A DNA stretch of 64,000 nt, taken from contig NZ_STGL01000005.1 of assembly GCF_004919085.1 (NCBI RefSeq), positions 124,001-188,000 of the forward strand. Reading direction: 5' to 3'. Made by a program: the position numbers and the translations under genes. Below the pieces are notes generated by a model. It ran no database searches and was not told the origin of the DNA. It saw only the letters and a list, made by a program, of their open reading frames with translations. Positions 54,871-62,922 of this stretch are shown here, one piece after another (the first letter of the stretch is position 1; each line of letters opens with the position of its first letter). The DNA is from Nocardioides sp. GY 10127. Lineage in GTDB: Bacteria > Actinomycetota > Actinomycetes > Propionibacteriales > Nocardioidaceae.

Positions 54871-55989
54871 TCAGTCGAGCGCGGCGAACTCCCACCGGGC
54901 ACGCCAGGCGTAGGACTCCCCCGCGGCCAGGCGGACGTCGGTCCAGCCGGGCTCGCCGAGGTGGTGCGGGGAGTCCGGGAAGGCGCCCGGCTCCAGGCAC
55001 AGCCCGTCGCCCTGGCGCAGCAGCGTGGTCCCGCCGTCCGGGGCGAGCCCGTGCAGCGTCCCGTCGAGGAAGTTGCCGGTGTAGACCTGGACGCCGGCCT
55101 GGTCGCTGCGCAGCGTGAGGACCGTCCGGCTCGCCGGGTCGGCCAGCCGGGCGTGCTCGCGCAGGCCGTCGCCGTCCGGCTCGGCGTCCAGCACGTAGGT
55201 GTGGTCGATCCCGTGCGCGTCGATCACCTGCGGGTGCCCGCGGCGCACCACGTCGCCCAGGCGCTCGCCCGCACGCAGGTCGGCCTCGGCCGGCACGGGC
55301 AGCGGCCCCTCGGCGGGGATGCCCGTGGCGTCCACCTCCACCCAGCGGGACGCGGGGACGGTGAGCACGTGGTCGTCCACGGTGCCCGCGCCCGCCCCGG
55401 CGAGCGTGAGGTAGACGTGCTGGGTCAGGTTGAGCACGGTGTCCGCGGTGCTGGTCGCGGTGAGCGTGAGCGCCAGCGCCGCGTCGTCCACCTCGAACCG
55501 GGCCTGCACGTCGACCGCCCCCGGGAAGCCCTGGTCGCCCTCCGGGCTGTGGAGGGTCAGGACGGCGTGGTGCGTGCCGTGCTCGAGGACCTGCCAGCGC
55601 GCCCGGTCGAACCCCTCGGGCCCGCCGTGCAGGCTGTGGCCGCGGTCGACCGCCCCGAGCAGCACCTCGCGCCCGTCCAGCTCGAAGCGCGCCCCGGCGA
55701 TGCGGTTGGCGTAGCGGCCGATGGTCGCCCCCAGGTAGGCGTCCCCGCGCCGGCGCTCGGCCAGCGTGGGGTGGGAGAGCGCGACGTCGCGGCGCTCGCC
55801 GTCGCCCCCGGTCACGCGCAGCCGGTGGACCGTCGCGCCCACGTCCAGCAGGTGCAGCTGCGGCCCCGGCGCCCGGCCCAGCACCAGCACCGCGTGCTCG
55901 GCGCCGGTCGGGTCGTCGGGCAGGTGGTAGCGGGAGCCGGCCGCGGGCTCAGGCTGCGTCGGCTGCGTCGGCTGCGTCGGGTGCGTCAC
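54871..55989 (-). CDS. galM: Aldose 1-epimerase (mutarotase)
   Basis: A 372-aa beta-sandwich enzyme interconverting sugar anomers, here presumably of L-arabinose. Key segments are GATIGRYANRIAG, GHSLHGGPEGFDR with its His, NLTQHVYLTLAG with the second catalytic His, and LCLEPGAFPDS with the catalytic Glu near residue 335. The N-terminus opens with a TQPTQPTQP repeat encoded by tandem 9-bp units. GTG start; no strong ribosome site, so the true start may lie after the repeat. It sits between the LacI-type gene and araB, all leftward. Confidence 0.9.
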   Translation of the reverse strand: MTHPTQPTQPTQPEPAAGSRYHLPDDPTGAEHAVLVLGRAPGPQLHLLDVGATVHRLRVTGGDGERRDVALSHPTLAERRRGDAYLGATIGRYANRIAGARFELDGREVLLGAVDRGHSLHGGPEGFDRARWQVLEHGTHHAVLTLHSPEGDQGFPGAVDVQARFEVDDAALALTLTATSTADTVLNLTQHVYLTLAGAGAGTVDDHVLTVPASRWVEVDATGIPAEGPLPVPAEADLRAGERLGDVVRRGHPQVIDAHGIDHTYVLDAEPDGDGLREHARLADPASRTVLTLRSDQAGVQVYTGNFLDGTLHGLAPDGGTTLLRQGDGLCLEPGAFPDSPHHLGEPGWTDVRLAAGESYAWRARWEFAALD

Positions 55990-56030
55990 GGGGCGGGACG
56001 GTAGCGCAGCGGGGTCTCGCGCCCCCGGAC

Positions 56031-56087
56031 AGTCCCTGACGAACGGACCGCTTCCGGGCCCCGAAACCAGTCCGTTGGTCAGGGACT
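56031..56087. terminator. Long hairpin between the LacI-type gene and galM
   Basis: AGTCCCTGACGAACGGAC (56031-56048) and GTCCGTTGGTCAGGGACT (56070-56087) match in 17 of 18 positions, with a 21-bp loop. The right arm overlaps the regulator's stop codon. It probably terminates the regulator transcript, isolating it from galM; a DNA-binding site is the alternative, since it also lies upstream of galM. Confidence 0.7.
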
Positions 56088-57165
56088 ATCCCCGCGGCGG
56101 GGCGGTGGAGGCCCGGACGACGAGCGCGGGGACGAGCAGCGGGGCCGTGGGGTCGGGCTCGCCGTCGAGGGCGCGGACGGCGAGGTCGACGGCGAGGCGG
56201 CCCAGCTCGGAGAACCGCTGGGCGACGGTGGTGAGCGGCGGCCACAGGTAGCCGGCGCCGGGGGCGTCGTCGAACCCGACCACGCTCACCTCGCCGGGCA
56301 CGTCGACGCCGGCGGCGTGCAGGGCGCCGAGCAGGCCGAGCGCGGTGTCGTCGTTGGCGCAGAAGACGGCGGTGACCGGCTCGTCGGCCTCCAGCAGGAC
56401 GGCGGCGGCCGCGTGCCCCGCGGCGGGCGACCAGTCGCCCGCGACCTCGGGGCCGGGTGTCAGGCCGCGCTCGGCGTGGGCGGCCAGCCACCCGGCGCGG
56501 CGCTGCCTGGCCTCGACCCAGTCCTCCGGGCCGGCCACGTGCGCCACCCGGGCGTGCCCCAGGTCGAGCAGGTGCCCGGTGGCGAGCCGGGCGCCCGCGT
56601 CCTGGTCGATGCCGGCGGCCAGCGGCTGGCCGGGCGTCACGCCCTGGACGACGACCAGCGGGACGTCCAGCCGCAGGCCCTGGGCCGCGGCGAGCAGCTC
56701 GGAGTGCGCGGCGGCCACGACGACCGCCTCGACGGCCTGGTCGAGCAGGCGCTCGACGGCGCGGGTGAGCGCGGCGGCGGAGACGTCGTCGAGCGTCACG
56801 GACGAGACGTCGTACCCGGCCCGGTGGGCCGCCTCGCTCAGCGCGGCGCCGATCATCGCCGGACCGTGCAGGGCGAGCCCGGCGCCGACGAAGCCGATCC
56901 GGCCGCTGCGGTTGGTGGCGAGCACCCGGGCCGCGGTGTTGCGCCGGTAGCCGAGCTCGGCGATGGCGGCGAGCACCTTCTCCCGCGTGTCCGGGCGGAC
57001 GAGCGGGGAGTCGTTGAGCACGCGGCTCACGGTCTGGTGGCTCACGCCGACGTGCGCCGCGACGTCCGCCATGCTCGGCCCCCGCCCCTCCGAGCGGGCG
57101 CGACGGCGCGGTGGGCGCGCGTCGTCCGGGCTCGGCGTGGGGGTCGCGGGGGGCATGGGCGGCAT
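56086..57165 (-). CDS. LacI-family repressor of the arabinose genes
   Basis: A 359-aa regulator. After a Pro/Arg-rich lead of 30 residues the helix-turn-helix is SMADVAAHVGVSHQTVSRVLND with the hinge NTAARVLATNRSGRIGFVG. The periplasmic-binding-like domain follows, with VTAVFCANDDTALGLLGAL and VSVVGFDDAPGAGYLWPPLTTV. Two in-frame ATG codons (57165, 57156) are possible starts; neither has a clear Shine-Dalgarno sequence. The matching operators before araB and the location next to galM point to repression relieved by an arabinose-related sugar. Confidence 0.88.
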   Translation of the reverse strand: MPPMPPATPTPSPDDARPPRRRARSEGRGPSMADVAAHVGVSHQTVSRVLNDSPLVRPDTREKVLAAIAELGYRRNTAARVLATNRSGRIGFVGAGLALHGPAMIGAALSEAAHRAGYDVSSVTLDDVSAAALTRAVERLLDQAVEAVVVAAAHSELLAAAQGLRLDVPLVVVQGVTPGQPLAAGIDQDAGARLATGHLLDLGHARVAHVAGPEDWVEARQRRAGWLAAHAERGLTPGPEVAGDWSPAAGHAAAAVLLEADEPVTAVFCANDDTALGLLGALHAAGVDVPGEVSVVGFDDAPGAGYLWPPLTTVAQRFSELGRLAVDLAVRALDGEPDPTAPLLVPALVVRASTAPPRG

Positions 57166-57229
57166 CGTAGGGGCGCGGCGCCCGGCCCGTGGGTCGGACG
57201 CCGAGCCCCGTGCGCCGGACCGGCGCGGG

Positions 57230-57481
57230 TCAGACCCGGCCGTACCGCCGCAGGAACGCCTCGACGCGACCCTCGCTGTCGAGGGTGCCGGCGCGGCCGG
57301 TCCAGAAGGGGTGGCTGTCGGACGAGACGTCGACGTCGACGACCGGGTAGGTGGCGCCGTCGACCTCGAGCGTCCGCAGCCCCTCGCGGGAGACGAGGGT
57401 CGAGCCGGTGACCACGACGTGGCCGGTGGAGCGGTCCCGGAAGGCGACCGGGCCGTAGGTGGGGTGGATCTGTCGCTGCAC
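57230..57481 (-). CDS. rpmE2: 50S ribosomal protein L31, zinc-independent type B
   Basis: An 83-aa L31 from a GTG with GGAGG five bases upstream. MQRQIHPTYGPVAFRDRSTG and DVSSDSHPFWTGRAG are type B signatures, and the Cys pairs of the zinc-binding type A protein are absent. Such paralogues replace the zinc form under zinc limitation and release ribosomal zinc. The 15-bp dyad at 57501-57515 just upstream fits Zur repression. The open frame that runs back to 58363 is spurious. Confidence 0.95.
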   Translation of the reverse strand: MQRQIHPTYGPVAFRDRSTGHVVVTGSTLVSREGLRTLEVDGATYPVVDVDVSSDSHPFWTGRAGTLDSEGRVEAFLRRYGRV

Positions 57482-57500
57482 GGTTCCTCCAGATGAGTGA

Positions 57501-57515
57501 GAACGATTGTCGTTC
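57501..57515. promoter_or_regulatory. Zur-like box upstream of rpmE2
   Basis: GAACGA-TTG-TCGTTC is a perfect dyad within TGAGAACGATTGTCGTTCGC, starting 20 bp before the rpmE2 GTG. Length, AT-centred core and position fit Zur boxes of actinobacteria. The thioesterase-like gene starts 114 bp to the other side and could share the control. Confidence 0.72.
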
Positions 57516-57628
57516 GCATCAACAGGGGTGGGTGCCGGGTTGTTCCCGGGCGGCCGGTCGCGGGGGTGTGACCGGCCGATCACCCCGCGGATGCCGCGAG
57601 CGCGCCCGGGTTGGGCAGGATCGGAGGC

Positions 57629-58426
57629 ATGACCGCAACGACGCCGTCCGCCTACTTCGTCCGCACCGGCCCGCACGAGCTGGAGGCCACGCGGCACACG
57701 GGCGGGGCGTGGAACCCGGCCGAGCAGCACATCGCCCCCGGGCTCGGGCTGCTCGTGCACGAGGTCATCCGCGACCTGGAGGCGCGGCGGCGCGACGACC
57801 GGATGCAGGTCAGCCGGCTCGCCTTCGACATCACCGGCACGGTGCCGGTCGGGCCGGTCGTGACGCAGGTGCGGATGCTGCGCCCCGGACGCACGGTCGA
57901 GCTGGTGGAGGCGACGCTGTCGCACGAGGGCCGCACCGTCGCCGAGCTGCGCGCCTGGCTGCTGGCCCCGTTCGAGACCGCCCACGTGGCCGGCTCGCAC
58001 GTGGAGCCGATCCCGGGCCCGGACGAGGTCGAGCCGTGGGACGCCTCGAGCATCTGGCAGGGCGACTTCATCGCCACCTCGCAGGTCCGCCGGCGCGAGA
58101 CCGCCCCCGGTCGCGCGCTGACCTGGGTGAAGGTCGGGATGCCGCTCGTCGCCGACGAGGTGGTCTCCCCCGTGGCCGCCTTCTCCGGGCTGCTCGACAT
58201 CGCCAACGGCATGAGCCCCCGGGTCAGCCCGCAGGAGTGGATGTTCCCCAACGTCGACCTCACCGCCCACCTCCTGCGCGAGCCCGCCGGCGAGTGGCTC
58301 GGCCTCGACACCCGCGTCTCGTTCGGCCCGGGCGGCCTCGGCGTCACCGCCACCGTCCTGCACGACGAGGTCGGTGTCCTCGGCACGAGCACCCAGTCGC
58401 TCACCGTCCGCCCGCCGCGCCGCTGA
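57629..58426 (+). CDS. Thioesterase-family (double hot-dog) protein
   Basis: A 265-aa protein from an ATG with AGGATCGGAGG upstream. It has two hot-dog halves: the first with AWNPAEQHIAPGLGLLVHEVIRD and MQVSRLAFDITGTVPVG in parts, the second with SGLLDIANGMSPRV and MFPNVDLTAHLLREPAGEWLGLDTRVSF. WNP-x-H and the tail LGTSTQSLTVRP are typical of actinobacterial acyl-CoA-thioesterase-like proteins. It likely hydrolyses an acyl-CoA, specificity unknown. It is divergent from rpmE2. Confidence 0.83.
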   Translation: MTATTPSAYFVRTGPHELEATRHTGGAWNPAEQHIAPGLGLLVHEVIRDLEARRRDDRMQVSRLAFDITGTVPVGPVVTQVRMLRPGRTVELVEATLSHEGRTVAELRAWLLAPFETAHVAGSHVEPIPGPDEVEPWDASSIWQGDFIATSQVRRRETAPGRALTWVKVGMPLVADEVVSPVAAFSGLLDIANGMSPRVSPQEWMFPNVDLTAHLLREPAGEWLGLDTRVSFGPGGLGVTATVLHDEVGVLGTSTQSLTVRPPRR

Positions 58427-58464
58427 GCGGGCGAGGACAGGCGGGGAGAATCAGGCGAGGAGCC

Positions 58465-58785
58465 TCAGGCGGTCCCGAGCTCGATGAGCGCCACGCCGGC
58501 CACCATCACAGCCAGCCCGAGGACGGCGCGTCCCGTGAGGGACTCCCCGTAGATCACCCGGGCCAGCAGGGCGGTGAGGGCCACCCCGGCGGCGGTCCAG
58601 ATCGCGTACGCGACGCCGAGCGGCACGCCCTCGGCGAGGGTGACGGACATGAGCACGAACGCGATCGCGTAGCCGACAGCGACGACCAGCCACCAGACGC
58701 GCCGACCGTCGCTGGCCGCCCGCATGGCCGTCGTCCCGGCCACCTCGCACACGATCGCGATCGCCAGGGCCACCCACCCGTTCAC
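58465..58785 (-). CDS. SMR-family efflux subunit (second of pair)
   Basis: A 106-aa four-helix small multidrug resistance protein with the essential Glu at position 14 (AIVCEVAGTTAMR). VPLGVAYAIWTAAGVALTALL is the family's helix 3 signature. The GTG overlaps the upstream SMR gene's stop by four bases (GTGA), so the two are coupled. Pairs of unequal SMR proteins (EbrAB/YkkCD-like) form heterodimers that export cationic compounds or guanidinium. Substrate not determinable. Confidence 0.92.
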   Translation of the reverse strand: MNGWVALAIAIVCEVAGTTAMRAASDGRRVWWLVVAVGYAIAFVLMSVTLAEGVPLGVAYAIWTAAGVALTALLARVIYGESLTGRAVLGLAVMVAGVALIELGTA

Positions 58786-59186
58786 GGGGCCTCGCCCTCG
58801 CCGTCCTGATCCGCGTGCGCGCCCCCGTGCGTGCCCGACTCCACCAGCACCACGCCGCCCACGACGAGCACGAGGCCGAGCACGGAGAGCGCGGTGAGCG
58901 GCTCGGCGAAGAAGACCGCGCCGAGCACCGCCGTGAGGCCCACGCCCGCGGCGCCCCAGGCGCCGTACGCGACGCCGAGGGGCATGCCGGAGCGCAGGAT
59001 CTGCTCGAACAGCTTGAACGAGACGACGTAGCCGACGGCCACGACGGCGTACCAGGCCGGGTGGTCCAGGGCCGCCTTGAGCGCGACCGAGCCGGCCACC
59101 TCCGCGAGCACGGCGACGGCCAGCAGCGCCCAGGCACGACGGAGGTCGTCCGGGCGCGCGGCAGTGGCGGACGGCTGGGGAGGCAC
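58782..59186 (-). CDS. SMR-family efflux subunit (first of pair)
   Basis: A 134-aa SMR protein with an extra 15-residue head and a His/Asp/Glu-rich tail (HGGAHADQDGEGE). The essential Glu is E29 (AVLAEVAGSVALK), and MPLGVAYGAWGAAGVGLTAVL marks helix 3. The GTG at 59186 has only a weak site. The longer, acidic tail relative to its partner suggests asymmetric insertion of the two chains, as in other heterodimeric SMR pumps. It follows the PucR gene by 47 bp. Confidence 0.9.
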   Translation of the reverse strand: MPPQPSATAARPDDLRRAWALLAVAVLAEVAGSVALKAALDHPAWYAVVAVGYVVSFKLFEQILRSGMPLGVAYGAWGAAGVGLTAVLGAVFFAEPLTALSVLGLVLVVGGVVLVESGTHGGAHADQDGEGEAP

Positions 59187-59233
59187 GCCCCGATCGTGGC
59201 AGGTCGGCGGCCCGTTCACCGCTTCGGGGACGG

Positions 59234-60382
59234 TCAGTCCCGGGGCAGGTGTGGCGCGAGCCGCAGCGCCAGGTGCAGGCGCAGCCGGGCGTCGCCGCGC
59301 CGCAGGTCCAGGCCCGTGCGCCGCTCCACCTGGGCGAGCCGGTGGTAGAGCGTCTGCCGGTGGATGCCGAGCAGGTCGGCGGTGCGGGCCGCGCTGCCCG
59401 CCTCGTCCAGGTAGGTCCGCGCCGTGCGCACGAGGTCCTCCTCGTCCCCGCGGACGAAGGCCCCCACCTCCCCCTCCAGCAGGACGGCGGCCAGGTCGGT
59501 GCCCCGCGCGACGCCGAGGAGCCCCAGCTCGCCGAGGTCCTCGGCGCGCTCGACGCGGCCCGAGACCCGGGCGACCCGCAGGGCCGTGCGGGCCCCCGCG
59601 TGCGAGGCCCGCAGGTCGTCGGCGCGGACGACGGGCCGCCCGGTGCCCGCGGTGACGGTCCCGTCCGCGGGCAGCCAGGGCCCGCCCACGCCGAGCGCGC
59701 GGAGCTGCTCGAGCGGCTCGGCGCCGGCCCGCACGGCGGACGGTCGGGCGACGGCCGCGACGAGCCCCCCGTCGTCCGGCACCCACACGACGCCGGCGCG
59801 CGCGGGCAGCGTGTCGATCCGGGCCGCCCACGTGGGGTCCGCCTCGAGCAGGACGCAGACGACCGGCTCGTCGGCGCGCAGGCCGGAGCCCGCCAGCAGC
59901 CCCTCGGCGGCGGGGCGGGCCTCGCGGGGGTCGCCGTCGAGGAGCTCGCGGAAGGCGGCGGTGCGGCGGGCCTGGCGGCGGCCGGTGTGGCTGAGCAGCT
60001 GGCCGGCGGTCTCCGCGATGCGCCGCACCTCGGCCGCGGTCTCCGAGCCGGGCTCGGGGAGCAGCCGCTCGTGCGGGTCGAGCAGCCAGAACCAGCCGTG
60101 CAGCCGCCCGAGGTAACGCACGGGCACGCACACCCGGGCGGCCGTCCTGCGGTCCGGGTCGGCGGGCGTGCGCAGCGGCTCCTCGGCGTCCGCGATGCCG
60201 TGGCCGAGGAACCAGGCGCGGACCTCCGGCGTGGCCCGGCGGGTGAGGATCGAGGCGGCCCGCACGTCGTCGGTCTCGGCCTGGCCGGAGTAGGCGAGGA
60301 GGCCGAAGGACTCGTCCTCGAGCGTGCACGCCCCGCCGAGGAGGTGGGACAGCTCGTCGACCAGGTCGTCCAGCGCGCTCAC
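59234..60382 (-). CDS. PucR-family regulator, probable proline-utilisation activator
   Basis: A 382-aa regulator from a GTG with AGGAGG six bases upstream. The N-terminal half is an unlabelled sensory region with RVCVPVRYLGRLHGWFWLLDP in parts; the C-terminal 60 residues carry the PucR helix-turn-helix, SAARTADLLGIHRQTLYHRLAQVERRTG in parts. It is divergent from proline dehydrogenase across 174 bp. In mycobacteria the PucR-type protein PruC activates proline genes from the same layout, so the same role is likely here. Confidence 0.87.
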   Translation of the reverse strand: MSALDDLVDELSHLLGGACTLEDESFGLLAYSGQAETDDVRAASILTRRATPEVRAWFLGHGIADAEEPLRTPADPDRRTAARVCVPVRYLGRLHGWFWLLDPHERLLPEPGSETAAEVRRIAETAGQLLSHTGRRQARRTAAFRELLDGDPREARPAAEGLLAGSGLRADEPVVCVLLEADPTWAARIDTLPARAGVVWVPDDGGLVAAVARPSAVRAGAEPLEQLRALGVGGPWLPADGTVTAGTGRPVVRADDLRASHAGARTALRVARVSGRVERAEDLGELGLLGVARGTDLAAVLLEGEVGAFVRGDEEDLVRTARTYLDEAGSAARTADLLGIHRQTLYHRLAQVERRTGLDLRRGDARLRLHLALRLAPHLPRD

Positions 60383-60556
60383 GCCGCACCTCCTGCGGGT
60401 CGGGGACGGCGCCGAGGCATCAGACACCTGCACCACATCATGCCGCGATCGCGTGGCACCTGTCGCTGTCGGGCGACGTCCGGGCCGACCTACCGTCGAA
60501 GCACCGCTGATCCACCCGCCCACACCCCGCCCACCTGCCCACACCTGGAGGCACCC

Positions 60557-61531
60557 GTGCTCGGTCCCGTGCTCCTCACCGCCTCGCGCTCCGCCCGCAC
60601 CCGGGCCGCCGTCGAGGGCTTCGGCCCCACCCGCAAGGTCGTCGACCGGTTCGTCGCCGGCGAGACGACCGCCGAGGGCGTCGCCGCGTCCCGCGACCTG
60701 GCCGCCGGCGGCCTGGCCGTCACCGTCGACCACCTGGGCGAGGACGTCACCGACCTGGCCGGCGCCCGCGCCGTCCGCGACGCCTACCTCGAGCTCGTCA
60801 CCGGCCTCGCTCCGCTGGCCGACCCCGCTCGGGGCGGGGCCGCCGGCCGCGCCGAGGTCTCCGTGAAGCTGTCGGCGCTGGGCCAGGCGCTGGGCCAGTC
60901 GCTGGGCCGGTCGGGGGGCCAGGGCGTGGACGGCCACGACATCGCCGAGCGGCACGTCACCGAGATCGCCGAGGCCGCGGACGCGGCCGGCGTCCGGGTG
61001 AACGTCGACATGGAGGACCACACCACCATCGACTCCACGCTCGCCATCACCAACCGGCTGCGCGAGCGCTTCCCCACCGTCGCCAGCGTGCTCCAGGCGA
61101 ACCTGCACCGCACCGAGTCCGACGTCGCCGACCTCGCCGCCGCTGGCGCGCGGGTGCGGCTGGTCAAGGGCGCCTACAAGGAGCCCGCCTCCGTCGCGTT
61201 CCAGGACAAGGCGGACGTCGACGCGGCCTACCGCCGGCACGTGGCGACGCTCATGGCCTCCTCGGCCACGCCGCTGGTCGCCACGCACGACCCGGCGATG
61301 ATCGAGCTGGCCGTCGCCACGGCCGTCGCCGCCCGGCGCGAGCCCTCCAGCTGGGAGCTCCAGATGCTCTACGGCATCCGCACCGACCTCCAGCGCGTCC
61401 ACGCGGACGCCGGCCGGACCGTCCGCGTCTACGTGCCCTACGGCACCGACTGGTACGGCTACTTCATGCGGCGGCTGGCCGAGCGTCCCGCCAACGTCGC
61501 GTTCTTCCTCAAGGCGCTGGCCACGGGCTGA
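60557..61531 (+). CDS. Proline dehydrogenase (monofunctional)
   Basis: A 324-aa FAD-dependent barrel that oxidises proline to pyrroline-5-carboxylate. Signatures are VNVDMEDHTTIDSTL, VLQANLHRTESD, RLVKGAYKEP and the C-terminal YVPYGTDWYGYFMRRLAERPANV. GGAGGCACCC precedes the GTG at 60557. Near residue 102-112 the chain carries LGQALGQSLGR, encoded by three 12-bp tandem units and absent from most relatives. No P5C dehydrogenase gene accompanies it in the window, though mycobacterial pairs are usually adjacent. Confidence 0.93.
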   Translation: MLGPVLLTASRSARTRAAVEGFGPTRKVVDRFVAGETTAEGVAASRDLAAGGLAVTVDHLGEDVTDLAGARAVRDAYLELVTGLAPLADPARGGAAGRAEVSVKLSALGQALGQSLGRSGGQGVDGHDIAERHVTEIAEAADAAGVRVNVDMEDHTTIDSTLAITNRLRERFPTVASVLQANLHRTESDVADLAAAGARVRLVKGAYKEPASVAFQDKADVDAAYRRHVATLMASSATPLVATHDPAMIELAVATAVAARREPSSWELQMLYGIRTDLQRVHADAGRTVRVYVPYGTDWYGYFMRRLAERPANVAFFLKALATG

Positions 61532-61536
61532 CGGTC

Positions 61537-61578
61537 ACCCCCCTCGTCGTTCCAGCGGCCTCCGGCCGGGCGGGGGGT
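61537..61578 (+). terminator. Probable hairpin after proline dehydrogenase
   Basis: ACCCCCC (61537-61543) and GGGGGGT (61572-61578) enclose a small GGCC-TCC-GGCC stem. It begins six bases after the stop codon. Confidence 0.5.
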
Positions 61579-61710
61579 GTGGCGTCGGCCATCCGTGACG
61601 CGGTCGTCACCCGCCCGGCGGCGACCGGGCCGGCCCGGGCCACCTAGCGTGACGGTTGCCGACGTCCGCCTCCCCGACGTCCCCCGAAAGGCGTCGGCGA
61701 AGGACCGACG

Positions 61711-62913
61711 ATGACCTCGCCCACCTCCCCGCGCAGCGGCGCCGGCCCGGCCCTCGCCATGGCGCTGGTGCTGCTCGTGACGATGATCGGCACGACGATG
61801 CCGACCGCGCTGTACTCCCACTACGAGCAGCGGATCGGCTTCGGGGTCGAGATGGTGACCGTCGTGTTCGCCGTGTACGTCGTCGGCGTGATGGGGGCCC
61901 TGGTGGTCACCGGACGCTGGTCGGACACCGTGGGCCGGCGGCCGCTCATGGCCGCCGCGCTGGTGATCGGGATCGTCTCCGACGGGCTGTTCCTGCTCGC
62001 CGACGACAGCCTCCCGCTGCTGCTCGTCTCCCGCGTCGTCTCCGGCGCGAGCGCGGGCATCACGGTCGGGACCGCCACCGTGTTCATCGTCGAGACCGCC
62101 GCCGGTGCCCTGCGCGGGCGGGCCTCGGACCTCTCCGGCGGCGCCAACATCCTCGGCCTCGGCCTGGGCCCGCTCCTCGCCGCCGTCCTCGTCGCCCACG
62201 CCCCGTGGCCGCTGCACCTCACCTACCTCGTCCACGCCGTGCTGTGCGTGCTGGCGCTGCTCGTCCTCGCGGCCGGGAGGGAGACGGTGGACGTGCCGGA
62301 GCACCGCCCCGCCGGGGCGCTCGCGCCGCTGCGTCCGGCCCTGCCGCCGGAGATCCGCGCCGACTTCGTCCGCGTCACCACGCTCTCCTTCGCCGGCTTC
62401 GCGGTGCTGGGCCTCTTCACGGCCGTCATCTCGACCGTGTGCTCGCAGGTCCTCGACCTCACCGCGGCGGTGCCGGTGGCGCTGATCATCCTGGTGCCGT
62501 ACGCGATGTCGGTCGTGGGGCACCAGGTCGCGCGACCGCTGCCCGAGCGTCGCGCCACCCTGCTGGCCGTGCTGCTGCTGGTCGCCGGCATGGCCCTGCT
62601 GGCGCTCTCCCTCCAGCTCGCCTCGACCACGCTGCTGGTGGTCGCCGGGGCGCTGGGCGGCAGCGGCCAGGGGATCGGGTTCAACCGCGGCCTCGCGGTG
62701 CTGACCCAGCGCGCCCCGGCCGACCGCAAAGGCGCCGTGACCTCGACGTACTTCCTCGTCAACTACGTCGCGATCTCGGTGCCCGTGCTGCTGGCCGGCG
62801 TCGCGGTCGCGCACCTCGGGCCGGTGGAGGCCGGCACCTGGTTCGCAGGCGGGGTGGCGCTGCTCGCCGTCGCCTCCGGCGTCCTCACGCTGCGGCACCG
62901 GCACGCCCACTAG
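61711..62913 (+). CDS. MFS transporter
   Basis: A 400-aa, twelve-helix facilitator from an ATG with AAGGACCGACG upstream. Motif A-like VTGRWSDTVGRRPLMAA follows helix 2. The pattern of ISTVCSQVLDLTAAVPVALIIL and GSGQGIGFNRGLAVL in the second half fits drug- or sugar-efflux-type MFS proteins. No regulator adjoins it. The next gene, also MFS, starts nine bases after its stop, so the two are probably co-transcribed. Substrate unknown. Confidence 0.87.
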   Translation: MTSPTSPRSGAGPALAMALVLLVTMIGTTMPTALYSHYEQRIGFGVEMVTVVFAVYVVGVMGALVVTGRWSDTVGRRPLMAAALVIGIVSDGLFLLADDSLPLLLVSRVVSGASAGITVGTATVFIVETAAGALRGRASDLSGGANILGLGLGPLLAAVLVAHAPWPLHLTYLVHAVLCVLALLVLAAGRETVDVPEHRPAGALAPLRPALPPEIRADFVRVTTLSFAGFAVLGLFTAVISTVCSQVLDLTAAVPVALIILVPYAMSVVGHQVARPLPERRATLLAVLLLVAGMALLALSLQLASTTLLVVAGALGGSGQGIGFNRGLAVLTQRAPADRKGAVTSTYFLVNYVAISVPVLLAGVAVAHLGPVEAGTWFAGGVALLAVASGVLTLRHRHAH

Positions 62914-62922
62914 CCTGCGGAG

